Shown here piece by piece: positions 1 to 8,100 of a stretch of DNA of 13,498 nt. Each line of letters opens with the position of its first letter. Positions within the stretch are counted from its first letter, which is position 1. The stretch is from an uncultured Kineosporia sp. (lineage in GTDB: Bacteria > Actinomycetota > Actinomycetes > Actinomycetales > Kineosporiaceae), in the NCBI GenBank assembly GCA_937859855.1, contig CALMAR010000261.1:1-13498 (forward strand), in the 5' to 3' direction. Position numbers and translations under genes: made by a program. The notes under the pieces are model-generated. The model was given only the letters and a program-made list of their open reading frames with translations. It was not told where the DNA came from and did no database searches.

Positions 1-1239
1 CTCCTCGGCGGTCCGCTGATCGAGCGATGTCAGCGTCGGCAGCAGATGTGCACCAACCAGGTTCGAGAAGGCAGTGCGACTCGTGACGACGACGCCGCAA
101 CCAGACCGTACGGGTAGCAGAGGACGTATCTGGGTTTCGTCGACAGCATCGTGAAGTACCACCAGAAAGCGGCGCCCGGCCATGGCCTTTCGGTACTCCG
201 ACGCTCGTTCTGAGAGGGAATCGGGAATGACGTGCACGCCCAGCGTCCGCAAGAAATCACCCAGAACGTCGGCCGGGTCGACGCGATACCCGGCGGCGGT
301 GCGAAGCCGCGCGACGAGTCGGCCCTCTGGGTAGTGGGCCTTGACTTCCCGGCCAATCCGCTCCGCCAGTACCGTCTTGCCCACCCCGGGCCGACCGTGG
401 ATGACCACTAGGGCAGGCTGACCCTCGGTGAGCCGAAGCGTCGATACTGCCTGCGTCACGAGTTCGCCGCGGCTCGCGAGCGCGGTCGAATAAGGATGTC
501 CGATGGCTGCCCTTACTGCGCCGTCGTCCTGCCGTTCGATGGCCGTCGCCAGTTTCCGGGCGCGAATGCCGTCGCGGTCCGTGGAGACCGCCCCGACGGT
601 GTCTCGATGAGCCGCGAAGACGGTGAGTGCCGCCTGTCGCTCGTCGGCGCGGCTGAGCTCGACCATCAGGCGGTAGCAGATCGCCACGTCGCTAGGCTCG
701 TTGTCGAAAAATCGGTGGAGAATGTCAAGCGCAGTCTCTGGCGGCTCCAGGTCGGCGAGCTGCAGGATCGCGTCACGTCGCCGCCTCAAGAGTTCCGTGG
801 TGAGGTCAGCGAGGACGGGAATGTTCCGTGCTGCGCGGCCTTCTCGCCACATCAATAGGCTCTGCCGCAGCAGGTTGGCTTTTTCCCGCGGCCCTGCTCT
901 TGCGGCACGCTCCATGTAATGATCGAATAGAAGAAGGTCCAAGTCTTCCATCCGAGGCCGGAATTCGTAGCCTTGGCCCGGCTGAGTGCGGATATCCTCG
1001 GGACGCCCGACGGCACGAAGGATCTTGCGCACCTGATTCACTCGCTTCTGCAGTTGGCCCTTCGGGTTCTCGGGTTCCTCGTCCCAGATCGCGTCAATCA
1101 GGTTTTCGTAGGTCCAGATCCGGTTGGGGCGAAGAAACAGACAGCCCAACAGAGTCAGGGTTCGCCCGGCAGGCAGAACCACGGGGCCGCCCGAAGTCTC
1201 AATGCGGAGGTCACCGAGTACCTGATAAAGGACCGTCAT
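1..1239 (-). CDS. SARP-family regulator with NB-ARC (STAND) domain, AfsR-like, C-terminus cut by window edge
   Basis: I translated this open frame on the minus strand: 413 codons without a stop, still open at base 1, so the C-terminus is missing. Residues about 1-95 form an OmpR-like winged helix of SARP type (recognition region around residues 55-75, then the IRTQPGQGYEF wing). Residues about 98-236 fit the BTAD domain (LLRQSLLMWREG, LMVELSRADERQAAL). After that comes an NB-ARC/STAND NTPase: Walker A GRPGVGKT at 282-289, Walker B RRFLVVLHDA around 356-365, and a sensor strand GVVVTSRT at 382-389. Such proteins activate transcription from direct-repeat operators and are switched by nucleotide binding. 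Full-length AfsR-like proteins have about 600-1000 residues, so the end of NB-ARC and any TPR sensor lie outside the window. The ATG at 1239 is preceded by GGAGGGAGAAACG, a strong ribosome site. The gene is divergent from the membrane nucleosidase gene, which it may control. Domain calls are firm; the target is inferred. Confidence 0.93.
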   Translation of the reverse strand, partial: MTVLYQVLGDLRIETSGGPVVLPAGRTLTLLGCLFLRPNRIWTYENLIDAIWDEEPENPKGQLQKRVNQVRKILRAVGRPEDIRTQPGQGYEFRPRMEDLDLLLFDHYMERAARAGPREKANLLRQSLLMWREGRAARNIPVLADLTTELLRRRRDAILQLADLEPPETALDILHRFFDNEPSDVAICYRLMVELSRADERQAALTVFAAHRDTVGAVSTDRDGIRARKLATAIERQDDGAVRAAIGHPYSTALASRGELVTQAVSTLRLTEGQPALVVIHGRPGVGKTVLAERIGREVKAHYPEGRLVARLRTAAGYRVDPADVLGDFLRTLGVHVIPDSLSERASEYRKAMAGRRFLVVLHDAVDETQIRPLLPVRSGCGVVVTSRTAFSNLVGAHLLPTLTSLDQRTAEE

Positions 1240-1370
1240 CGTTTCTCCCTCCGGATGATCTTCAACGGCTCTGCATCCCTACCTTCACGATCGATTCCGA
1301 GGCTCTTTTGTTGCACGGGTTCCGAGGATGCCGGAAGAAATCCGGTAGAGCCCTGTGAGGAAATAGGCTT
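1240..1370. promoter_or_regulatory. Divergent promoter region between SARP regulator and nucleosidase gene
   Basis: This 131-bp gap must hold the promoters of both divergent genes. It contains both ribosome sites: GGAGG on the minus strand near 1246-1252, and GAGGA on the plus strand at 1357-1361. The octamer TTCCGAGG occurs twice in direct orientation, at 1295-1302 and 1320-1327 (25 bp start to start). A small inverted repeat CCGGA-AGAAA-TCCGG spans 1331-1345. SARPs bind short direct repeats, usually spaced by helical turns; a 25-bp spacing is not a clean fit, so the operator idea is weak. I do not see a convincing -35/-10 pair. Confidence 0.45.
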
Positions 1371-3269
1371 ATGGACTGGTCCTGGGAGGCCGCGCGCTCG
1401 GCCGCTCGTGCAGTCCGTGCCGCCGAGCTGGGGCGCGCCGCGATGGCGACAGTGCGGCCACGGTCGCAGGCCGGTTGGGTGCGGTCACGGGCCCCGTTGC
1501 GTCTGTTGCTCTATGTCGCAGCTCAGGAAGGATTGCTGGTCGGGCAGCCTGAAAGAGGATTTGCTCTGCTTGAGCCGCCGCTGACTGGCCGCTGGGCGCC
1601 GCCGGCCGGGTACCGACGTCGGTTCCTGCGTCGCGTCGACCGGAACTGGGGTGAGCTTGTCGCCTTCGGCCCGGTAGTGGTCTCTCTAGGTGTCGCAATG
1701 ACACTTGCCCTGCTGCCCTTCCCGACGGCCCCCTTGGTGGCCGAACTTATAGCAGTGCTCGTCGGCCTGGGGTGGCTGACAGCCTGGCTCGCCGTGCACT
1801 TGATGCGGAACATCGGATGGATACTGCGCCTAGGTGCTCCATCGTCGAATGAGTATCAGCGCCTGGCCGAATACCTGCCGGGGGTGCACTGGTCGGTCCC
1901 CCTCCTGCACCAGCCAAATCCTGACGGCATCGATGACCTGCTGCGGGCGATCTTGGAAAGGCTCCAGGGACTGGTGACACAGCAAGCACAGGAGTCAGTC
2001 AAGGGGCACGCACGCGTGCGTGTGGATGTCACGGAGCCGCTGACTGTGCTGACTTCCGGCATCACGACCAAGCGGGCGCGGGTCGGTGTTGCAAGCTCAT
2101 TGCGTAGCAGGCCGACCGATTCCGGTAAAGATGAGGGCGTGATCATGCTCGAACCCCCATCGCGGGTGCGTGAGGTACCGGATCAACGCTCGTTGGGAGG
2201 CCGGTTCTTGATTCTGTGGGGTGTCGGCCTCATCGTGGTGGTGCTGGCGGTGGCGGCTCTGGTTTCGGGAACGGAGGCGGCGGCTTGTAGCCCGGCATGC
2301 GCCGGGCATCCGGCGACCTACAGGGAGGCGGTCCGCTGGGGTCTGCAGCGGCTGTTCCTGACGGATCCTCCGAGCCTCTCCCCGCTGACCCTGAGAACCA
2401 CCGTCCTCGGCTGGCTGATCAGCCTGATGGGTCTGATGACGATCCCGGTAGGACTTGTGGCTACGCGCCAAGAGGTCATCAAGAACCGAGAGACGGCGAA
2501 GCGAGGGATTGATCAAGTGGAGGAGATGGCTCTGCGCTCTCGGACGCTCGTGCTCGTGGCGGCAGACATTGAGCGCGTTGAGGTGATGGCAGCTGTCGGT
2601 GCGCGCAACGGCCGGGAGCCGGTGATGGAGCAAGGCAGGCGCCGGACATCGTGGCGACTGGGACCGTTGGGCGCCACGGATGTGTTCCTGGCGCAGTCGG
2701 GGGAGCAGGGCACTGTGATGGCGGCCGGGATGCTCGTGAGCGCCCTTCGCCTGATCGAGGAACTGGAGCCCGACTACGTCGTGCTGACCGGCATCTGCTT
2801 CGGCTTGTGGCCGGAAGAAGATCAGCAGATTGGCGACCTCGTCGTAGCCCGGCGAATGCAAGACGTGAATCTGAAGAAGGTCACCCCGGACCGAATCATC
2901 CCACGGGGAGAACATGTGGGCGCTTCGCCTCTCTTACTAGATCGCCTTAAGGCAGCATCGGTGTCGTGGGCGGCGCCGGACGCGGCGAGAGTGCACTTCG
3001 GGACCGTACTCAGCTCCAACACGCTGGTGAACTCGCGCACGCTCGTGGACGAACTGCGGCAGCAGTTTCCAGACGCCATAGCCGGTGAGATGGAGGCCAG
3101 CGGAGTGCACCAGGCAACCGTGGAGGAGATTAAACCAGACTGGATCATGGTCAAGGGCATCTCGGACTGGGGCTTCGACAAGTCCGACGCCGACCAGCAG
3201 AAAGCCGCCCGCAATGCAGCGGCCTTCGTTGTGCACGCACTCGCAGGGTCGGTACTAGGAAAGATCTGA
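1371..3269 (+). CDS. Multi-pass membrane protein with C-terminal nucleosidase (PNP/MTAN-fold) domain; candidate immune effector
   Basis: 632 residues. Hydrophobic segments lie at about 97-117, 122-146, 278-300 and 343-366, forming two hairpins separated by a soluble stretch of about 130 residues. Residues about 390-630 form a nucleoside phosphorylase/nucleosidase domain. The visible family motifs are an N-terminal acidic pair in ADIERVE (398-404), the glycine loop LTGICFGL (472-479), the substrate-binding GEMEASGV (572-579, equivalent to the MEx(E) motif of MTA/SAH nucleosidase) and KGISDWG (595-601), whose D599 matches the catalytic Asp. The reaction should therefore be N-glycosidic bond cleavage of a purine nucleoside or nucleotide; related domains serve as ATP- or nucleotide-destroying effectors in CBASS, Avs and Detocs-type defence. 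Substrate and defence role are inferences. The ATG at 1371 follows GAGGA at 9-bp spacing; ATG 1443 is a weaker alternative. The gene is divergent from the SARP/NB-ARC gene and has no same-strand partner. Confidence 0.88.
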   Translation: MDWSWEAARSAARAVRAAELGRAAMATVRPRSQAGWVRSRAPLRLLLYVAAQEGLLVGQPERGFALLEPPLTGRWAPPAGYRRRFLRRVDRNWGELVAFGPVVVSLGVAMTLALLPFPTAPLVAELIAVLVGLGWLTAWLAVHLMRNIGWILRLGAPSSNEYQRLAEYLPGVHWSVPLLHQPNPDGIDDLLRAILERLQGLVTQQAQESVKGHARVRVDVTEPLTVLTSGITTKRARVGVASSLRSRPTDSGKDEGVIMLEPPSRVREVPDQRSLGGRFLILWGVGLIVVVLAVAALVSGTEAAACSPACAGHPATYREAVRWGLQRLFLTDPPSLSPLTLRTTVLGWLISLMGLMTIPVGLVATRQEVIKNRETAKRGIDQVEEMALRSRTLVLVAADIERVEVMAAVGARNGREPVMEQGRRRTSWRLGPLGATDVFLAQSGEQGTVMAAGMLVSALRLIEELEPDYVVLTGICFGLWPEEDQQIGDLVVARRMQDVNLKKVTPDRIIPRGEHVGASPLLLDRLKAASVSWAAPDAARVHFGTVLSSNTLVNSRTLVDELRQQFPDAIAGEMEASGVHQATVEEIKPDWIMVKGISDWGFDKSDADQQKAARNAAAFVVHALAGSVLGKI

Positions 3270-3282
3270 ACCGATTCCAAGT

Positions 3283-3471
3283 TCAGGTGCGTCCGGGAAT
3301 CTCGGCGCACAGGACGGGCAGGTCGCCCGCGTGCACCGCCCGGCGCCCGGACTCCAGGTCGCTGCCTTGTGAGACAGACCAGTGCATCCGCTGGCCGAGG
3401 TCGGCCTGGCGCCATCGCCGCCGCGCCCGTTTGACCCGGACCTTTGCCGTGATCCCATGCAATCTCGGCAT
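3283..3471 (-). pseudogene. Fragment of an XRE-type helix-turn-helix protein
   Basis: The 62-residue reading frame looks like the N-terminal DNA-binding part of actinobacterial XRE/HTH_31 proteins. A basic RARRRWRQADLGQRM (residues 15-29) matches the 'R..R..TQ.eLg.r.' helices, SVSQGSDLESGRRAV (about 32-46) matches the turn and recognition helix with its E.G.R signature, and DLPVLCAEI follows where the family has 'L..La..l'. The family normally continues for 200 or more residues, often into TPRs; here the frame stops at once. No clear ribosome site precedes the ATG. I read it as a relic, although a short orphan regulator cannot be excluded. Confidence 0.4.
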
Positions 3472-3497
3472 AACCGCACCGTAGGGGTATTGCCCGG

Positions 3498-3914
3498 CTA
3501 GTGGAAGAGATCGTCCGGCCGCCGCTGGTGTTCTGCCGGACCGGCGGGAGGGTACTGAGCAGAGCTGGAGCGAGGCCTAGGAGGGAGAGCCCGGCATGGT
3601 CCAGGCCGCCAGCCCGTGGCCTGCCTGCAGACGCAGGAACCGGCCAGCGGCCGCGCAGGACGGCCCTCCTCGTCCCGTTTGCTTTGCCGCCTTGCGCGGT
3701 TTCCGGGCGCTGCGGACGTGCGGGATGCTCGCCTGCGCAGGAGCCGGCCCATCACCGCTTGGACAGCCGGCGCGGCGACTTGCTGGGCGCTGATCAGCAC
3801 GTCTGTTTGATCTTGCCAGCCGCATAACCAGATGACACCGGCCATGGCGGCGGTTGTGGCGGTGGCGGCGAGGGCCGGGACGATTCGTGTGATGATCTGT
3901 GTCCGCGTAGTCAC
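3498..3914 (-). CDS. Small single-pass membrane protein of unknown function
   Basis: 138 codons from a GTG at 3914, preceded by AAAAGGACTGTTACAC (AAGGA about 9 bp upstream), a usable ribosome site. Residues about 10-32 are hydrophobic, ending in VIWLCGW, and would form a signal anchor. A polar segment DQTDVLISAQQVAAP follows, then an Arg/Pro-rich tail from about residue 57 that resembles out-of-frame high-GC sequence. Only the first 55-85 residues look truly coding, so the natural product may be shorter or the 3' part may be frameshifted. I recognise no family. It lies downstream of the discoidin-like relic on the same strand, with 259 bp between. Confidence 0.4.
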   Translation of the reverse strand: MTTRTQIITRIVPALAATATTAAMAGVIWLCGWQDQTDVLISAQQVAAPAVQAVMGRLLRRRASRTSAAPGNRARRQSKRDEEGRPARPLAGSCVCRQATGWRPGPCRALPPRPRSSSAQYPPAGPAEHQRRPDDLFH

Positions 3915-3951
3915 GTGTAACAGTCCTTTTCCTGGGAATCTCGTACGGTCA

Positions 3952-3975
3952 GCGGCCAGGCGGGTGCCTGACCGC
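3952..3975. terminator. Strong hairpin between two minus-strand ORFs, possible terminator
   Basis: GCGGCCAGGC and GCCTGACCGC form a 10-bp stem with one mismatch (G-U in one RNA orientation) around a 4-base loop. It lies about 200 bp past the stop of the discoidin-like ORF and 38 bp upstream of the small membrane ORF. No T-tract follows on either strand, so this is an intrinsic-terminator-like structure at best; it could equally be an operator or attenuator. Confidence 0.35.
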
Positions 3976-4173
3976 CGGACTGTGGCGGCTCGGCGGCCCT
4001 AACGTCCCGGGCTGAACGACGGCGCCAAGCCACCACGTCCATACCCATAGAGGAAGGTGTTGTGTCCCGGGTTTGTGACATGCCAGACCCCTACGGGAGG
4101 CGGGACCTTCCGGCTGCCGGCATGGGCAGGCCATGGGCAGGCAACGGCCCGGCCGGCCGTCAGACCCGCGCGG

Positions 4174-4796
4174 TCACGTGGAGCGCGGCCCCTGGACCGT
4201 CAGCTCAGCCACACTGAGCGGCTGGCCAGAGCCGCCGGGGTCGAGCGTGACACTGATAGCTTTCACCTTCGCGGTGATGCTGACCGGCACCGGCGCAGAG
4301 AGCGTCTGGGTTGTGCTGGCGTTGAGCTGCTGGGCTGCGGCTGGGGTGGCGCCGATCGACCAGGACGCGGCGGCGCTGCCGGATCCGGGGGCGAGGGTGA
4401 CGCCGACGGCGGTGACCTGGACCGGCGGCCAGAAGTCCAGCCGGATGGTGACCGGCAGCTGGCCGGGCTCGGTGTGAGCCGCGACCGCGGCGATGGCCAG
4501 CAACGCCGGGTCCGGTGTCCAGCTAGTGGCCGGGGAGCCGTCGATCATCTGCCACGCCGCGCGGTCCTCGGGGTACCTGCCCGGGTCGCTGGTGAAGCCG
4601 ACCTCGATCAGCGGATTGGGCACCGCCACCGACGTCGCCCGCAGATAGGACGGAACCTGGCACAGCAGATTCCCCGACGCCATGCACGCTGGCATGGCCA
4701 TCGCTGAGGCTTGCGCCCGGGACGGAGACCTGAGCCGATCAGGACAAGGAAAAGGACTGCGTGAATAGCGATCACAGTGGAGCCGGCGACGCTCAT
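4174..4796 (-). pseudogene. Frameshifted secreted discoidin/galactose-binding-like protein (copy 1)
   Basis: The main frame (4174-4701) encodes a beta-rich domain with RYPEDRAAWQMIDGSPATSW, VTIRLDFWPPVQVTAVGV and ISVTLDPGGSGQPLSVAELT. The W..IDG...SW.. start and the alternating strand pattern resemble F5/8 type C (discoidin) carbohydrate-binding domains; that family call is tentative. Immediately upstream, in another frame, residues encoded at about 4796-4720 read as a signal-peptide core (STVIAIHAVLFLVLIGSG). In the domain's own frame this is followed by SRAQASA, a good signal peptidase I site. The two parts join into a normal exported protein only if one frameshift near 4715-4725 is repaired, hence pseudogene. 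The C-terminus (stop at 4174) appears natural. No clear ribosome site is seen before the ATG at 4796. A second copy lies at 13024-13412. Confidence 0.5.
4209..4604. repeat. Long direct repeat, copy A (discoidin-like sequence)
   Basis: This segment matches 13024-13412 in the same orientation over its whole length, roughly 85-90% by eye, with a few 1-3 base gaps. Both ends can be placed closely: the shared CCACACTGA begins at 4209 here and the shared CCGACCT ends at 4604. Copy A keeps its reading frame inside the repeat; copy B does not. Confidence 0.85.
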
Positions 4797-5135
4797 GGCC
4801 CGGGCGCTGAAGTTACCCGCCCGGGCCAGGACCAGCTGGGCGCGGCCCTTTCGGTTCTCGGGGTGCACGCGAAGGTGCGGCGAGACGGTAACCATGGGTC
4901 ACCAAGAGGCGTTGACCTCCCGCTTGAGCCGACCGGCGTCAGACGCTAGTAAGCGCTGGACTCTTGCCCAGTTGACCTCTCACCGCAGGGGTGTGTTGTG
5001 CGCAGCCTCTGACCGAGAGCTCTATCCGGGACAGCAAGTTTCTGGAGCGTCCGGGTCGTCGTCAGCTGTGTGGTTGCCGGACGGCGGTGCCAGGATCGGG
5101 GTGTGCACGAGGACGGTCGGGTAGGGGAGCTTCGT
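4797..5135. other. Gap upstream of the Avs-like gene, no gene seen
   Basis: No reading frame here has convincing protein features; the short frames on both strands look like random high-GC ORFs. The region should contain the promoter of the Avs-like gene. Two TTGACC hexamers (near 4911 and 4972) could be -35 boxes but lack a well-spaced -10, so I assign none. Confidence 0.4.
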
Positions 5136-8100
5136 TTGGAGCAGGGCGCTGAGCTGGAAAGCGGTCCACTCCCGACCGGGTCTCCGCACCTGCTTCCGAC
5201 GCACGAGTTGAGCGAGCTGGAGTTTGAGGACTTCATCGAGCGACTGTTGAACGCTCAAAAGTTTGTCACGAGCGACGAGCCTCGCGTGGTCCGGATCGAC
5301 AGATATGGGCGGCGAGGCGATCCGCAGGATGGTATCGATTTCGAGGGTGATTTCAGTGATGGCCGCTCGGCGGATTGGCAGTGCAAGCGTTATCAGGAGT
5401 TTTCACCCAGGGATGTCCGCAAAGCGGTCGCTGCACTAAACCACGCCGCTTACGTACACCATCTCGTCCTCTCATGCGAAGCATCGACCGCCGTTCGGCG
5501 GGAGATGCGGAGCTACGTTGACTGGGTGTTGCTCGACAGGCGGGCCCTTGGTCGTCTGGTAGACGATCTCCCGCCCCATAAGCAACGTGATGTCCTGGAC
5601 GCCACATGGGGTAAGGCGAGACGCCGACAACTGATGGCCTCACCCGGACAAGACCCTTTCATCTCCTTGGACAGCTTCGTCGAACTAGGGCAAGACGAAA
5701 CCAAGCCACTCAATGACCGCGGTCCTCTGGTGGGGCGCAATGCTGCGCTCGCGACACTCGATCAAGCGATGGACCGCCGGCGAGACTGGCCGGGCGTCGT
5801 GCTGCTGTCTGGACCAGGAGGGCGCGGCAAATCGCGTCTTCTACGCGAGGGGTTGCAGCGGGCTCAATCGCGCGATCCGCGAGTCCCGATCGTTGTGCTC
5901 TCGCCCAACATGCCTCTGGATTCCTCATCCATCGCCGATCTCCCAGGTCAACCGTCGGTCGTCGTGGTTGACGACGCCCACACCAATCCAAGCTCTCTCG
6001 GATTGCTGGTCACGTACGCGGCTCAGGTGCCAGGGACGCAACTCGTGGTCAGTTTCCGGCCGACTTCTGCTGAGGCGGTCCGCAACCAGTTCACGGCATT
6101 CGCTCCTTCGGAATTTTTTGAAGTCGAACTGGGACAGCTCTCTGGTGCAGAAGCCACCAGACTGGTCGAAGGTCTGGTCGAGCGGGCCGGACTTGACGCC
6201 TCCTGGCACCTGGTCTCCTACCTGGCCGGTCAGGCCCGGCACAGCCCGCACGTTGCCGTCATCACGGTCAACCTCATCGTTTCAGGTGATCTGCAGGGGC
6301 CGCTGGGTGTGGATCCGTCTTTGCGGGAGCGCGTACTGGGTCGCTATTTCGATGTCACCGCCGGTATAGACGGTTCGGCATCCGACGTCGTCCGTCGAAC
6401 GCTGGCCGTGTACGCGGCACTCGCTGGGATCAACGACGAGGACCTCCAAACTCGCAGACTGATCGCCACCGCAGTCGGCGTAGACGTTTCACAGCTGCTC
6501 ACGATCACAGTTGCGCTGCGGGCCCGCGGCGTACTGGTGCGAAGCCACGGGACCCGCGTGGCACCAGAAATCCTTAGGGATGACGCCTTGGAACGCGTCT
6601 CCTCGATCGACAACATGCCCACGGGTTTTGTGGACACGCTGTGGGAGACCTTCTCGAACGGCTATGGGATGCAGCTGATTCTCTCCGTGGCCGACTTGGA
6701 CTGGCGGCTAAGCCAGCAGGGCCAATCACCCGTGGGCGAAGTCATCTGGCAACACATCAGAACAGGGCTTCTACAGAACAGTCTCAGCCGGACCGAGGAG
6801 TTCCTCGCCAGGGTGTCCCGCTTGGCCATCACCCGGCCGGACCGATTCCTGCCACTCCTGGAAGAGCTCCGGCACAGTCTCGATGGCCCGGAATCTCGGC
6901 CGCGGCGCTCTCGTGGCGAAATCACCTCGGCAACGGACGCGCCCGCGACGACAGCGTCAGATATCGAGTCTGATTATGGCCCCCTCCATGAACCCGATTC
7001 CTGGAGGGAGCATCTCGGACTGTCACCGATTGCCGCGAGCGATATCTGCAGGCTGCTCGCACCGGCCTATGGCCAATGCGCTCAGGCCAATCCAGACCTG
7101 CTCGAACCAGCGTTAGATGCGCTTTTGGCATTGGCTCGCGTCACCCACGATCACACCAACGCGTCAGACCATCCCGTCCGGGTCGTCACCGACCGCTTGG
7201 CTCATCTCGGCAACCCCCCGGATCGATCCTTCCCTCAGCGGATCGTGGCCCGCGTCCGGGACTGGTTGAGAACACCGGGCAGGGACGCCGACCTTGTAAC
7301 GCCGCTGTTCCCGCTCCGCAGCCTGGTCGTGAAACAAGGCATGCAGGTCCGACAAGCACGACGTCATGAGATCCAGCTGCACGGTTACCTCATCAGACCG
7401 GACTCAGTTCGAGTCCTGCGTGATGAAATTCGCTCCCTGCTAACTGAGGTTGCCGTGGACGCCGACCTCAGAAGGGCCTCACAAGCCATCGAGATCCTCG
7501 GCACTCTGATGCGGGAACCACACGTCAACAACACGGTTCAGCCATCATTGGAGCAGATTCTCGCGTGGGAGAACGACGATCTCGCCACCATAGAATCGCT
7601 TACGACAGCCGCCCGGACCACAACTAGTGCCGTCATCAGACGCCGAATCCGCGAAGAGATCACCTGGGAATCGCAACGAGCCCGGTCACCGCACGTGAGA
7701 CACGCAGCGATGACGCTCCTGGCGAAGCTGGACGGCCGCCCCGACGATGACCTCGTCGAACTTCTTCTCCACCGATGGCACGTCGAGGAGTCTTGGCGTG
7801 AGCGCGATGTCCCATCGCTGAAGTCGATCATCGAAGAAACTCAGCGGGAACGCTCAGCAGAAGCCCAAATGACTCCGGAGCAACGGGACGCCACAGGTCA
7901 CCGTGAGGTCGAGCGGACGGTTGCGCTACACCACAGCAGCGAACATGATCTACAGGACGCGATCATCACAAGACTCATCGAGCTCAGCGACGAATCTCTG
8001 GTCGCACAAGTGGATTCCTCAGTCCGCGAAGTACGCGCAGCACGAACTCGTCAGGCTCCCTCGCTCTGGGGGCTCATAAACCAGCTGGCCGCGGACATCC

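Noticed and set aside
496..1584. Several plus-strand frames over the regulator (120-203 residues)
   Set aside because: They are shadows of the minus-strand SARP gene, which has an unbroken frame and family motifs.
2097..2915. 272-residue open frame on the minus strand inside the nucleosidase gene
   Set aside because: Its His/Arg/Gln-rich composition is typical of antisense high-GC frames and it lies fully under a gene with clear domain motifs.
4057..4707. 216-residue plus-strand frame
   Set aside because: Arg/Gly/Asp-rich shadow of the discoidin-like minus-strand gene.
3917..4759. 13-base match AGGAAAAGGACTG on opposite strands near 3920 and 4746
   Set aside because: A repeat of this length is expected by chance once or more in a window this long, and no flanking similarity extends it.
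4761..4949. Plus-strand ORF preceded by an AAGGAAAAGG ribosome-like site
   Set aside because: The translation has no coding-like features and the same purine run is explained by the signal-peptide codons on the other strand.
5713..6369. 218-residue frame inside the Avs-like gene
   Set aside because: Ser/Arg-rich translation in an alternate frame of a motif-bearing gene.
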